From Synaphobranchus kaupii (lineage: Eukaryota > Chordata > Actinopteri > Anguilliformes > Synaphobranchidae): DNA of 64,000 nt. The translations under genes were made by a program, and so were the position numbers. The stretch is taken from contig CM056380.1 of the NCBI GenBank assembly GCA_029718625.1, forward strand, positions 44,191,689-44,255,688. The letters are read 5' to 3'. Under the pieces are notes generated by a model. The model saw nothing but the letters and a program-made list of their open reading frames with translations, had not been told where the DNA came from and did no database searches. Shown here piece after piece: positions 46,686 to 58,232 of the stretch (the stretch's first letter is position 1; each line of letters opens with the position of its first letter).

Positions 46686-46944
46686 AAAGCAAATAAAATA
46701 CGACGACAGTCTATCGGGGGAGCGATACTTTACGTTACCTACGAATCTAGTGCCGGCGCTGGTCGACTACAACAACAAAGAAGAGTAACAAGTTGCAATG
46801 GCCACATTCGCTCCGCCACCGTACTTCCACAGAGAATATTAAGTCAGCACAAAGTAAAGGATTCAACGATAGTTTGACTTCAAAAATGATGGTATAAACA
46901 CTCAAAATAACCCAGATAGACTGTCGTCGTATTTTATTTGCTTT
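46686..46944. repeat. Perfect 30 bp inverted repeat pair, 199 bp spacer
   Basis: The 30 bases at 46686-46715 (core 'caaataaaatacgacgacag') are exactly reverse-complemented at 46915-46944. The spacer has no coding potential. It may be an inner part of a MITE whose right end reads 'cagaactatccctttaa' near 47135. Confidence 0.8.
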
Positions 46945-47193
46945 GGGTGCACTGTGGAGTGTTTAAGTGCGTTTGGTAGTGGATGCTACCGGTTGCCATA
47001 GAGTTGCGCTAGCATTAGTAACGTGTGTATGTCCAAAAGAAGGGACAGCATGGAATTGGCTGAAAATGGTTTCCATCAATCAACTACATCATGGGTAAGT
47101 CGTAATTGAGACATTATGTCCAAAATTCAGAACTATCCCTTTAAGTACTCAAAAGTAAAAGAAAAAAGTTTTTTTATTGCAAGAGATAGACCA

Positions 47194-48800
47194 GGGGTCT
47201 CAAACTCATTCCATCGTGGGCCGAGTAGTGGTGTGTCGTTCCTGAACTAATCCGTTTGGTGAACGAAAGGAACTGACTCCCCATCGTGTCTGGATTCGTT
47301 CCTTTGGTTCCTCTCTCAATTGTGAGCTTCCCATTCGCTGAAATTGCAGCTACTCCTATTTAACAAGCCATTAACCAATGGCAGCATTGAGCGGGGCATG
47401 CTCCCCGAGCCCCTTCCGTCTGTGTGTGACCGAGAGTGGTGGAAAGTTACATGAACGAGAGGAACGAATCCGTGAAGGAACTTAAAGAACCATACATGCT
47501 GTCCTGACGTTCACTGGGTCCGGATTCTCCCGAGTTTGGCACAATACGCAGTCGCTGCAGCTCCGAGCTTCCTCCCCCTAATCTTCGTATTGCACTGAAC
47601 ACTTGCCTGAGTATAATTAAAAGCATTTACCTTTCTAAGTAAGCGCCCAGCTACATCTGAGAAACGCTATAGCTCTTTGCTTGAAGTAAATAAAACGTGA
47701 ACGAAAGAGTAGCCTACATTTTCTAACGGAGACATCACATTTAAGAGTCGCAAATTAGGTCATGGCTCCGAATCGCCTTATATACTGTAGCCTAAACAAC
47801 TCGAACAATGAAACCATATATACTTATCACCAGTTCGATCATTCGAGAGATCAAAATTGTTTTAACATTGGTGTTGCTATAGCTTGCTGCACAATGTAGG
47901 CCTAGCATATGCCATGGCAATGATGCAGGAGACCGACACAACGCAACTCACCCCTTAAGCCCATGGATGGCACAGCTACATTTATTAATGGACATTTCAG
48001 TCCATGTGAATGATTACTTCATGATTACTACTGAGAAAGGTTGTTCATTCAAGTATGAGTTTATACTTAGATTTTTTCATTTGGCGATGTTCCTTTGGAA
48101 AAATTAGGAGAAATTAACCCTGAAAGCCTTTTATTTGCTTTTATTATACTAGGTTACCAATTAGCCTAAATATTATTATTGTTGTTGATATTATGCTTTT
48201 CTTGTTTGAATTTATTGTTATAAGGTACCTTAACATAAATCGTAATTTAAATGTAATGAATGGCTTGTAAACAGTTTCTTATCGACATGAGCGAAACTTC
48301 GCCGTAGCTACTTTACGGCCATCATGCATAGATTCAACCATTTCAGTGGGAGGGGTGATGCAAGTTTTCAATCAGTATAAACGATTGACACACATACAAG
48401 CAAAGCTCACAAATTAATAAATAAATAAAATTTTTTAAAGTTGCATACCTTCACTGAAAATTTTAGGTCTCACCTAGTGATTTTTCAACCCTTGGGTTAT
48501 TTTCTCTACCACCCTCTCCCAACTTGTTGCTTGGTATGTCTGAGTAAACATGACATCGCGCCAGGCCACCTGCCTATCTCGTTCGCGAACGAGAGGAATC
48601 GGTGAACGAGAACGAGAATGAGAGTCAGTGAACGAGAACGAGAGCGGTGAACGAGAGTCTGAACTAGATCAGTGAACCAATCCGGGAGGAATGAATCCGG
48701 GAACGAATCCTTTTAGGGACCGGAGTCAAAGGAACCGGGTCCTTGAAAGGAACCGTAATGCCCACCACTAGGGCAGAGTATATGGGTGTTTCTTATATAG
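47194..48800. mobile_element. hAT-type MITE fragment hosting another hAT element
   Basis: 'caggggtctcaaactcattc' followed by 'gtgggccgag', resuming at 48771 with 'gggcagagtatatgggtg', matches a common hAT MITE end. It is interrupted by the 47226-48770 element. Its right end is not clear. Confidence 0.45.
47226..48770. mobile_element. 1.5 kb hAT-like element with GAACGA subterminal array
   Basis: The ends 'tagtggtgtgtcgttcc' and '...gcccaccacta' pair imperfectly. The flanks GGGCCGAG and GGGCAGAG match in 7 of 8 bases, fitting an 8 bp duplication. Both ends are rich in 'gaacga' and its complement; about 48583-48670 holds a dense cluster of 'gaacgag', possibly transposase-binding sites. There is no transposase frame. 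Confidence 0.65.
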
Positions 48801-50039
48801 TTCTGTGGTGTTTCGTCTGTACTTGTCTGTACTTGCAGACTTGTGAACTTGTGTGATGTAATATTTAACGGCCAAGTTCTGTTCCAAGAACGTGAGGGTG
48901 CATCGGATGCACCCTCTCCCAACACAGAGTTGCCAGACTGGGGGATTAACCCTTAAATGTAGGAGATAAAAAAAAAAATGGAGCCATTTAAAAGTAGTCA
49001 ATCGTGGATTTTAAAATGAATTAATTCAGGCTTCTGGCAACATTGATGAGAACGGACTTGGATATCCCATTTCGTGATGGCAGATGAGACGGCACCATAG
49101 GGACATCGCTTACTACTAGGCTAGGCTACATTTTTAGTTATCTCATGAGGCTGCAATATTTCTACGAATGAAAATGATGCGAGAAATATGTCTTCAGTCG
49201 GAGTACAATCCTTCTGTGCGAGGTGTGAGCTTGCAGACCTCACAGTTCCCAGCATGCCCCGCACCTCACAGTTCACTGGCAGGTCGCTGTGGCAGCTCAC
49301 ACAGTTCACTGGCAGCTCACAGCTCGCAGGTCGCTGTGGCAGCTCACACAGTTCACTGGCAGCTCCCACCTCGCAGTGTTTGTATCTTTTTAGGTAGGCT
49401 ACTTTTAGTACCTTTCGTTCTGAGAGTGTTGACAGATGCAAAGGTTAAAGCTGGAGTAGGCACATTTTATTGTAACTTTTTTTTAACGTTACAATTTATT
49501 TTATCTTTATATTTTTTCTCAAGAGACCATTCTAAAACGTGCATTTGGCATATTTACTCATCCTCTGAATCTTTAAAAAATCGAGTAGCCTATTTATGTA
49601 ATTAAAGCGTTAACGTTGTAGTATCAGTATTTTTTTAATTGAAAAGACGATTACATTGAATACAAAAACGTCATTTACATTCGCTCAATATGCAAGGGTA
49701 TGACAACAATGGATAGTCTACAGTAATATAAACTAGATTAACAATTCCTAAAGAAATTGTGTGGTTGCTTCACAAATATCAATGGCTGGAAATGGCATAG
49801 AAAGATGGTAATATGGTATAGTGTGAGGTGGAAAATAAAAGGTGGAAATGGTATGAACTGTTAATGCGGTATAAAGGGATCTAGTGAAGGTGAAAGTGTT
49901 AAAATATGGCGATGTAGCCTATTTTGTGGTAAGTAGTCTAAAGAACCTGGAAGTGATACAAAGAAGAAATGTATTGTGATAAAAGCACAAAAAGGTAATG
50001 TCAAATCATCTGGGATAGTATTGTTGGGTCATAACAGTG
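48800..50039. other. Non-coding with a short tandem repeat
   Basis: Apart from the repeat at 49232-49378, no exon or element was recognised. Frames overlapping the repeat are artefacts. Confidence 0.4.
49232..49378. repeat. Degenerate tandem repeat (cagttcactggcagctca)
   Basis: Units of 'ggtcgctgtggcagctcaca' plus 'cagttcactggcagctca' are repeated about two to three times with internal variants. Confidence 0.7.
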
Positions 50040-50047
50040 TTGTAGAG

Positions 50048-50772
50048 CAGTGGTTCCCAACCCTGGTCCTGGAGTACCCCTGTGTATGCTGGTTTTCGTT
50101 CCAACCACAATTGCAATACCAGAATTTTAACAAGCTGTTATTTTTTCTTAATTAGGTGTTTTTATTGTATAGAGAGAACACTTTAAACTCTTTACTCTCT
50201 TAAGCCACATTATGTTAGCAATAGCTATGCATGCCATGAAGAAAAAAAAAACCCATGTTCATTATGCTCATTGTGTTATATTGCAAACACTTACAAAGAA
50301 GAAGTAACAACTCAGGTGATTAGGCTCCTAATTAGGTAATTGAACGCAATTTTAAGTTCCTTCATAATTTTTTCCTTAACACAATGCAGGTTTGGCTCGT
50401 TATCATTTGCTTTGTCTTTGAATTCTTCATTATTTACCAAATGGTTAGTTTTATTAGCCATGTGTCCACAATTTCACCAATTATGAGCCTATTGATTCAC
50501 CTCAGTCTTTAATTTGATCAGTTAAAACATTTTTTACCTCCTTTTAATTGTTTACAATACAACACAATGTGAATCTTGGACTTTTAGTCTTCATGGCATG
50601 CATAGCTGTTACTAACATAAGGTGGCTTAAGAACGTAAATAATCCCTCTAAACATTAAAAACACCTAATTAAGAAAAATGAACAGCTTGTTAAAATTCTG
50701 GTATTGCAATTGTGGTTGGAAAGAAAACCAGCATACACAGGGGTACTCCAGGACCAGGGTTGGGAACCACTG
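50048..50772. mobile_element. 725 bp hAT-type MITE with perfect 8 bp duplication
   Basis: The ends 'cagtggttcccaaccctggt' and 'accagggttgggaaccactg' are exact complements, and pairing extends over about 100 bp ('ttgcaataccagaattttaa'). TTGTAGAG lies at 50040-50047 and 50773-50780. No transposase. A truncated relative lies at about 1015-1161. Confidence 0.93.
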
Positions 50773-50780
50773 TTGTAGAG

Positions 50781-52133
50781 GAAGGCATTGTGAATGCCCA
50801 ATTTACTGTGTCCTGTGTACTAGCATACTGCTTACTCTAGTCTACACTGCAGTGACATGCAGTATGCGAAATATCCTCCATATAAACCTGGACATAAGTA
50901 GCCTAGGCTATATCAGTTTCCTTTACACTCTTTGGCTATATCATCTGGGGATATTCAGAACACTCAATTTGGCCGCGCAGGTAAGGCTAGCCTAATTTAA
51001 CAGCTTTTCAAAAAAAAGTATACTGAACTGGCATACTCAAATAGTAGTGTGTGCTGATTCGGACTATTCGGACACAGTCGTAGTTGTGTTTGTATAAAAA
51101 TATGGGTGCAAACAATTTTTCCCTAGGTTTTAACCAAATGATCATCTACTTATTTCTCCACTTTATTAAACGAACTCTGATTCAGATTACAGATCTCACC
51201 ATTTTGTGAAGTCCACACCACATGTGCTGAATTCAGCGTTCTATTCAGTCTACCTAGCATGCAGCTATCTAAAGCAATAGCTAATTAAACATAGGCTATC
51301 GTTTGCTAATAGTAACTTAGTTTAACGTTGTTGACTCGCATAAACTTGAGATTATAACCCAATCATGTATAGCGGATAGTTTATTTGCTGTAGGCTAGCT
51401 ATGTCATAATCGATTGCATTTTGCTAACGTAGTCTACTGGCACCTGTCACCTTGGCATTTTCATGCAGAGTTAGGGAGGTCGAACGTTCTGCCCGCAATG
51501 TAATCACAATGGGCATTCTACACGCAAACAAAAAACAAAATTGACGTCTGGGCTCATTTCAACATGTAATTTAACAAGGAAATCTACTAAACGAGAGGAG
51601 ATGAAGCTATTCATTTGTTTCAGAAGTGTACTTACACTTCAACAATGTTATTCTTTTACTTTAGAAGCCAGAAATTATTATGCTAATTTGACTCTGTTTA
51701 CGAGCATTTGTGCCTAGATACTTAATGCTGTACTGAAATCAATGGGGTCAGTATAAAACATCCAACCACATTGAAGTCGTTAATACACATTTTATTACAA
51801 GAAAAACTCACTGTGAAATGTTTTAGGTGTTAATCGATCGGTATGTATCGATACTTTCGTCTATTTAGGTGTCCTGAAAACGTTACATGTGCTGCGCGTC
51901 CTGCGGGACATAATTCTACAGCCACTTCAGAAGCAAAATGGCACCAAAAAAATAAGGCGCTCGCCACCTTATTCGAAATAACCCCAGAAGGGATTTTGTA
52001 ATAGTGAAATGAAATGTTATTCAAATTGTGGCCAACCCCTGTCTTGACATCATGCCGATTGTTCAAATCCAATTGGTCCAAGATATGCTTGGCAAAGAGG
52101 CGCTCTGAAATGTTTTCTGAAGTGGCTAGGTCA
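50781..52133. other. Non-coding; old Harbinger-like MITE trace
   Basis: 'gctgattcggactattcgga cacag' at 51052-51077 resembles the end of the 22961 element. No gene recognised. Confidence 0.4.
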
Positions 52134-52727
52134 GTAAACTCCAGATGAACAACGAGATTTTTACATGTTGATCTTCATCAAATTCTCGTCTACAGTATGG
52201 TATAAAGCATTTTAATATTGCGAATGGGTGTTTTTTTTAAAATTAACGTGAAAAGGGAACATGCACCTTATAGATTCCGAGTCCAAAAACGGAGAATTCT
52301 GATAACCAGTGCCAGCTAAAGTTGCTGGCTGCCATGTTTTCCTCTGGGCGATATCACCGGTAAACTCCAGATGAACGAGATTTTTACTTGTAGATCTTCA
52401 TCAAAATCTCATCTACAGTATAGTATAAAGCATTTTAATATTGCGAATGGGTGTTTTTTTTAATTAACGTGAAAAGGGAACATGCACCTTATAGATTCCG
52501 AGTCCAAAAACGGAGAATTCTGATAACCAGTGCCAGCTAAAGTTGCTGGCTGCCATGTTTTCCTCTGGGCGATATCACCGGTAAATTCCAGTTGAACAAC
52601 GATATTTTTACATGTAGATCTTCATCAATATCTCGTCTACAACGTGGTATACCGCTTTTTAGTTTTGCGAATGGGTGTTTTTTTAAATTAACGTGAAAAG
52701 GGAACATGCATCTTACTGATTCCGAGT
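52134..52727 (+). repeat. About 226 bp tandem triplication
   Basis: Three successive units begin at 52134, 52360 and 52581 with 'gtaaactccagatgaac' variants. The first two run through 'gaaaagggaacatgcacctt' and 'ccagctaaagttgctggctg' to 'gcgatatcaccg'; the third is cut short near 52727. Units 1 and 2 are almost identical and unit 3 is more diverged. Confidence 0.92.
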
Positions 52728-53009
52728 CAAACGACTGCTAGAATGGCAGGTGGCATTGCTTGCGTTTGTGCTTTAAACAGTGGTATAACTTTAATCTGCA
52801 AAATGGCACACTTTTTCATTTTTCATGACTACCTAGCTAACATTTTGAATATTAAGTTAGAATCTTAACTTTATTTATTTATTTTTACCTTTTCACCATA
52901 GTTAGGTGCAAGCTTAAGCTTGCTAAGCTGGTCTTTGTGTCATGAGGGGCCAAAACAAGGTATTTTGGGTCACTACAGTTACTGTAGTACAGTAACGTAT
53001 AATAATAAT

Positions 53010-53095
53010 GCTTGACATTTATATAGTGCCTTTCTCACACTCAAAGCGCTTTACAATGATGAGGAGGAACCTCGCCTCAGCCACCACCAATATAG
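53010..53095. repeat. Fish interspersed repeat fragment
   Basis: 'gacatttatatagtgccttt' with 'cactcaaagcgctttacaat' is a common dispersed fish motif. It is short and isolated. Confidence 0.5.
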
Positions 53096-53115
53096 TTACT
53101 AAAATCTAAAAGCTA

Positions 53116-53466
53116 CAGCCATGGAAAAAATTGAGACCACCCAACATTTTTGAAGAAATATCGGGGTTACTCGCACAATATTTATCGCTGAACCCTTCCT
53201 GAGCAAAGACATTGTTATTTTCATTATTTATGTATGAGTATAAACTTGTTTAGTTTGCATTATTCAGTGTATAGCAATGCTGTGTATTGTGCTTTGACCA
53301 GTTGTCATTGTCTGCAAAGATGTTCAGAATTAACTAATTGTTTGGAATTAAAAACAAATGTGGTCACTAGTTTATGAAAGAATATCAAAGGTTAGATTTT
53401 ATAAAGACACATACCCATGAACTATGAAACTGAAAAATGTATGTGGTCTCTTCATTTTCCATGCTG
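53116..53466. mobile_element. Tc1/mariner-like MITE, TA duplication
   Basis: 'cagccatggaaaaaattgag' at the left pairs imperfectly with the right end '...cttcattttccatgctg', each flanked by TA. The interior has no frame. Confidence 0.65.
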
Positions 53467-55500
53467 TATATGTTCTCACACTCGATAGCCTGTTGAATGT
53501 GGCTTTTCTGTAAAGAATTTTATGTGCAGATGGCATTGATGTGTGTTTGGCATTTGCCTGTGACTAATAAGTTGTATAAGACACAGGAATATTTTCCCAT
53601 GGTTGGCCAAACTGTACAAATCAAAGGCACCAGCCATATTAGCTGCTGTATAATTGGTGCTATAAAATATACAACAGCTTCCAATCAAAATAACAGATAC
53701 AACCAGGCTAAAGAGGTTATGCTTTTGTGCAGAGAGGGATAGGTTAGATAAAGAAAAGAAAGTAATGAATAGAAAACTATTAAGCTTAGGTTAAGTTTAC
53801 GGGCCTACAGTATAAGTTAGCTAAGTGTACTGATAGGCCCTATCAGCATCACCACAAGAATTTACAAAAAAAGCTGAAGTGCAGGGGGGATAAGTTAGAT
53901 AAAGTACAACAAGCGACTGAGGAGCTTAGACTTAGGAACAGGAGCCTATATCAGGCAATAGTGCAGGCAGAGAGCAGGGTTCAGGACCTCTGAGAATTTA
54001 GAACTCCCTCTACTACCAAAGGAAGGCAGGCCAAGTATTAAACCAGCAAGTTGAATTGTGGAGTGGGGAACATTTGTCAGTGAAGGAGGAATTGGATAGG
54101 CTTGTACAGGGGCATGCTGGAATATCTACATTTGAACACGGCAAATATTCTGATGATGTTAGGAAGGTGTACATGGATTTGGTGACAACTAGGGGGGTAA
54201 TTGCAAATAAAGCCACAGAGGTGGCTTTCAGAGATTTTAGAGAAGCTTTCTGGCACACAGCTAGAGAGGTTGCCAAATGCCACTTTTTGTAATTGCATTG
54301 TGTCTTGGAGGCACAACAGGTGGCACTGCAGCATGTGCATGATGCTTTTCTGACAGAAAAATGACATCACCCTCTATACTGATGCTACTTGTAAGTATAG
54401 ATAAATACGGCACTGCATGTGTATATTTAAAAGATGGCACTAGGCTACATTTAGGTTTGAGAGGGCAGCCGTCCAGCTCAGCCCTTCTAACACACAAATG
54501 ATTCAGGATATAGTTAGCAGTGGTAGCGGAGGGTTGAATGCCGGGTTCTGTGACAAAAACATTCTAGTTTCAGCTAGTGCAGAAAAGTTTAATGAAATAC
54601 GGAATGCAGAGCCAACCTTTTGCCAGATATAGTAGAGGGGTTTACTGAGTGTAGTGTGTAGTGATATAGGATGCAAGCTTTCATGTTGTAAATTAGTTAT
54701 TTTGTGACTTTCATCTTAGTCTGTTACACCAAGCCAATAACAGTAGGTAAATGGGAAAATTAGGTGTTTGGCATTGACAGGTAGCAAGCGTGGTACCCAG
54801 ACAACAAATAGTGAGGGTGGAGATAGTGTATTTTAATGAGCAAACGTCAGCAAGGATAAGGAAATAACGTAACGTTATTTTCCTACCTAGTACAATGCTT
54901 AATAAAAGACATGAACAGTTAGATGGAGAATATAGGCCTACAGAATAACTACCATATTCTAACTGAAATACACAATTAGCTAAAACGATTACTTTGGTAA
55001 AAAATTAATTAAATTCACGGACATTTTACATGTTAACGTTATGTTGGCTCCACAAATAATTGGTTAACAATCTACATAAGTACCATCACTAAATGGGAGC
55101 TAGCAACACATCTCAACATCACAAGCAAACGTCAAAATAGATGAGCAATAGGCTACAAGAAGGTTGTGAATACACAATGGAATTCTGAAGCCGCCCGGAC
55201 CCGCTAAGTTTGAAATTGAGACGTTTGGCACGTATGGCGTTTTGGAAGTACACATTTCATTAAATGTCGCATCCCATGACAATATATATGAGTAAATGTG
55301 TAGAGTATATTCGTTTTCCTGTAGCAATACCACAAAATATCGGTTCTTCTTGTTGGCAAAATAAGGATAACCGTATCCTAAAAGCAGCACAGATGATGAT
55401 GTGTTTCCGTCCAACGAGAGTGATTACACGGAAGTGCATGGGCTGATTTTAAAAATCATTTTAAAGCGAACAAACGTCCTTTTTCTGGAAAGCTAGCGGT
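53467..55500. other. Unclassified DNA with a degenerate coding-like stretch
   Basis: Between about 53860 and 54300 the plus strand reads, with frame changes, a Gln/Glu-rich segment and then a 78-codon frame (54056-54292). The frame has an acidic, alternating pattern that could be an old transposon protein. I could not name a family. The remainder shows no exon. Confidence 0.35.
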
Positions 55501-55504
55501 TTGT

Positions 55505-55864
55505 ATATTGTTATTTGACCATATTGTAGCATTTAGGACAATATACATGAAAAATAAGCTGGCTAAATATGTTTTCTGAAAAATCCCGAAAACGGGTTTG
55601 ACCTTCATAGCAGAGTTAAAGGTTTGTTTTTCCTGGTAGCTTAACCACAGTAGCCTAGCTGGCTTATGCTTTTGTCATGTTTTTTAAGATTATGACATTG
55701 CATAAGCCAGCTAGGCTACTGTGGTTAAGCTACCAGGAAAAACAAACCTTTAACTCTGCTAGGGAGGTCAAACCCGTTTTCGGGATTTTTCAGAAAACAT
55801 ATTTAGCCAGCTTATTTTTCATGTATATTGTCGTAAATGCTACAATATGATCAAATAACAATAT
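55505..55864. repeat. 360 bp near-perfect inverted repeat (hairpin)
   Basis: The left arm (about 55505-55678) and right arm (about 55689-55864) are reverse complements over about 170 bp with only a few mismatches, for example 'ataagccagctaggctactg' and its complement. The loop is about 10 bp. No terminal duplication was found. Confidence 0.9.
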
Positions 55865-56270
55865 GTCCCATTTCTTGGAGACTTGCTCGACAGTCACTCG
55901 ACCATCAAGCCCCAAGTCTTTTTGGATTTGTCTGCAAAACCCACACATGCATTGGCCCATATTAATGACACACACACACATGTTATTGTTGATGTGCTCC
56001 TTGTGGAAATATTTAACTCACTCCCAGGCTTTTTTGGCCGCATTCCTCCTGCCTGTGAAAGTGGGGGCCCTCTCCACCCTTAGCCGAATTAAGGTCGCCA
56101 TTTGCTCCTCTGTCCCTTGGGTAAGATATTCAGTGTTGAAGCAAGCTGCTGACATGTGGCGATTGCTGACTTGCTGGATACGTTCAGCTACAAAGGTATT
56201 TATTATGCCGAGCTCTCAGGAAATGCAGTTCATGAGTAGGCCTACTTAGCTTTCTAATCATATTTCTGTT
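55865..56270 (-). pseudogene. Myb/SANT-like DNA-binding domain of a transposon, truncated
   Basis: The minus strand reads 'MATLIRLRVERAPTFTGRRN' followed by 'AAKKAWE', a stop, then 'LGLDGRVTVEQVSKKWD'. The spaced Trp residues and 'VSKKWD' ending are typical of the Myb/SANT-like domains encoded by Harbinger-type and related fish elements. The frame stops or shifts near 56030, and the domain is cut immediately after KKWD by the hairpin at 55505-55864. Confidence 0.65.
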
Positions 56271-56279
56271 AGATATTGA

Positions 56280-57106
56280 GTTATAGGGTTCTGGCAGAAC
56301 TTCTGCAACTGTTCTTATGACAGCAGAATGATAAGTACAGCTAAAACCTGATGGCTAACTGATCTATAAGTATCACCGTCACTCAATAGTCTAACACTGA
56401 TAACAAGGCTAACACTAGAAGTTAACGTCACGTTTCTGGGCCAGGCCAAGGGGAGGTTAACATCAGTAGCAAAATTTGAAACATTATGAAATTACTTCCT
56501 ATCTGCCTGATCTTGAAGCCAACATTCCAAGGTGTACAGAACAAAGAAAAGTATTGAATTATCTCTATATCTTTTGAATCCAATGGGGTTGATGAACTTG
56601 AACAGATGCACCTTCCCCCTGATTCTATCCTTAGAGCGAGATCAAATAAACTGAAAATTAGTTCATGGAATTTTCATTGACATCACATATCAAATTCACT
56701 AAATTTTCAACTAATGTGTGATTCATGAAAGTTTGTTGCAAATGCAAAATCCAATATTTTAATGGGGGTAATTGCCCTGTTTTATGAGTACTAGGCTGAA
56801 TCAAAATAATTTGTTGCTTAACCCTACCATACCACCAAACATTATACCTGCTCAAAACATTTTCAGTTTTTCTGTCATTTTGACCTGGAAATGTATTGAG
56901 GTTGGGTTACAGCAAACAAACAATCATTTAAGGCCAGCCTAAATGTTGCTTTTCACATCATGATGTAATAATTATTGAATTAAGATTTTAAAAAAATTAT
57001 ATGATTCATTTAGAGTTCATTTTAAAAGAATTTCGGTTACATTGGAACATTTTTTCACATTGCATTTCATCAATTGAAAACTTTATCTATTTAAAGTGGT
57101 GCAGGC
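56280..57106. other. Non-coding, nothing recognised
   Basis: AT-rich sequence with no exon or repeat end recognised. Confidence 0.4.
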
Positions 57107-57110
57107 TTAA

Positions 57111-58228
57111 AGGATAAGTTCGCTATTTTGGACCTTGGACCCTATTTGCGGTCTGTCTTCCATGAACCTGACACATTGAGTCCATATTTTCGCTGATCGG
57201 TCCAGTATTGAGCTAGCTACAGATTTCCTGTAGGCTCTCACTGGGCTACAATAGAAGTCAACGGGGCAATTAGAAATGTTATGGAAAAACAACGATAAAT
57301 GTGCTTTCATGTACAATAAATGAGACGGGAAGCTCAGGGTGTATTGTTACCGGTCTCAGTATGCTCTCCTGTGAAATGTATCTCAATCCGAACATTTTTA
57401 CGTGCTTGGCATGGCTTGGAAGTAAGCATTTCTCTGTTGCTTGTTTTCGCTGCTCCCGCGGAGTACTATGTATCGGGGGTGGGGGAGCGGGAAGGTGTGC
57501 CGGCCGTTTACGAAACTATCTATGTGAGCAGTCTGTGTTTGTTTACCTGCAGCAACGTAGGCTACAATTTCCACAAAAAAACTTGGATGATGGATGACTA
57601 TAATGATTACGAAGACGAAGAATTCGATTTTTATTTTGATGTTACTGGCTACAGATTTGAGCCAGAATACACGGACACGGAACTACAAGAGATGGATGAT
57701 AAGAGAGCAAGAGAAGAGAGAGAGGCTGAAGTTGCGCAGGTAATGTAAATTATTACAAATGATGATTACAAACACTGCGTTACAAATAGTTCTGCTGTAG
57801 GCTACTAGCTAGTAAACTCCAACGGGAGGTCAGGATTTGTGATCAACTGCTTTTCAAGCGGCCTCTCTACAACGTAGCTAGACTGCGGAAGTTTACAGTG
57901 CGAAGTAGTGCGGTCGGAGAAATAGTTCTGTTTCAAATGGAACTGTTGTTTCAACGTTCGGTTTGCGTTTGCGATAGCCTACATTTCACAGGAGAGCATA
58001 CTGAGACCGTAAGAATACACACTGAGCTATAAAAGCACATTTATCGTTGTTTTTCCATAACATTTCTAATTGCCCCGTTGACTTCTATTGTAGCCCAGTG
58101 AGAGCCTACAGGAAATCTGTAGCTAGCTCAATACTGGACCGATCAGCGAAAATATGGACTCAATGTGTCAGGTTCATGGAAGACAGACCGCAAATAGGGT
58201 CCAAGGTCCAAAATAGCGAACTTATCCT
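57111..58228 (+). mobile_element. TTAA-flanked element with about 250 bp inverted repeats (Kolobok-like)
   Basis: The ends 'aggataagttcgctattttg' and 'caaaatagcgaacttatcct' are exact complements. Inverted symmetry continues to about 57380 and 57975 with few mismatches. TTAA flanks both sides (57107-57110, 58229-58232). TTAA duplications occur in Kolobok and piggyBac elements. The ends do not start CCC, so Kolobok-like is favoured. The interior keeps one coding exon. Confidence 0.8.
57587..57739 (+). CDS. First coding exon retained inside the TTAA element
   Basis: ATG at 57587 opens 51 acidic codons (MMDDYNDYEDEE, then FDFYFDVTGYRFEPEYTD) ending at a good donor, 'GCGCAG|gtaatg', in phase 0. 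The 'YRFEPE...E' segment followed by a charged helix resembles the lead-in of P2X7-intracellular-like proteins carried by fish transposons; that is a weak similarity from memory. No downstream exon lies within the element, so it is a remnant of the autonomous element's gene. Confidence 0.45.
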
Positions 58229-58232
58229 TTAA

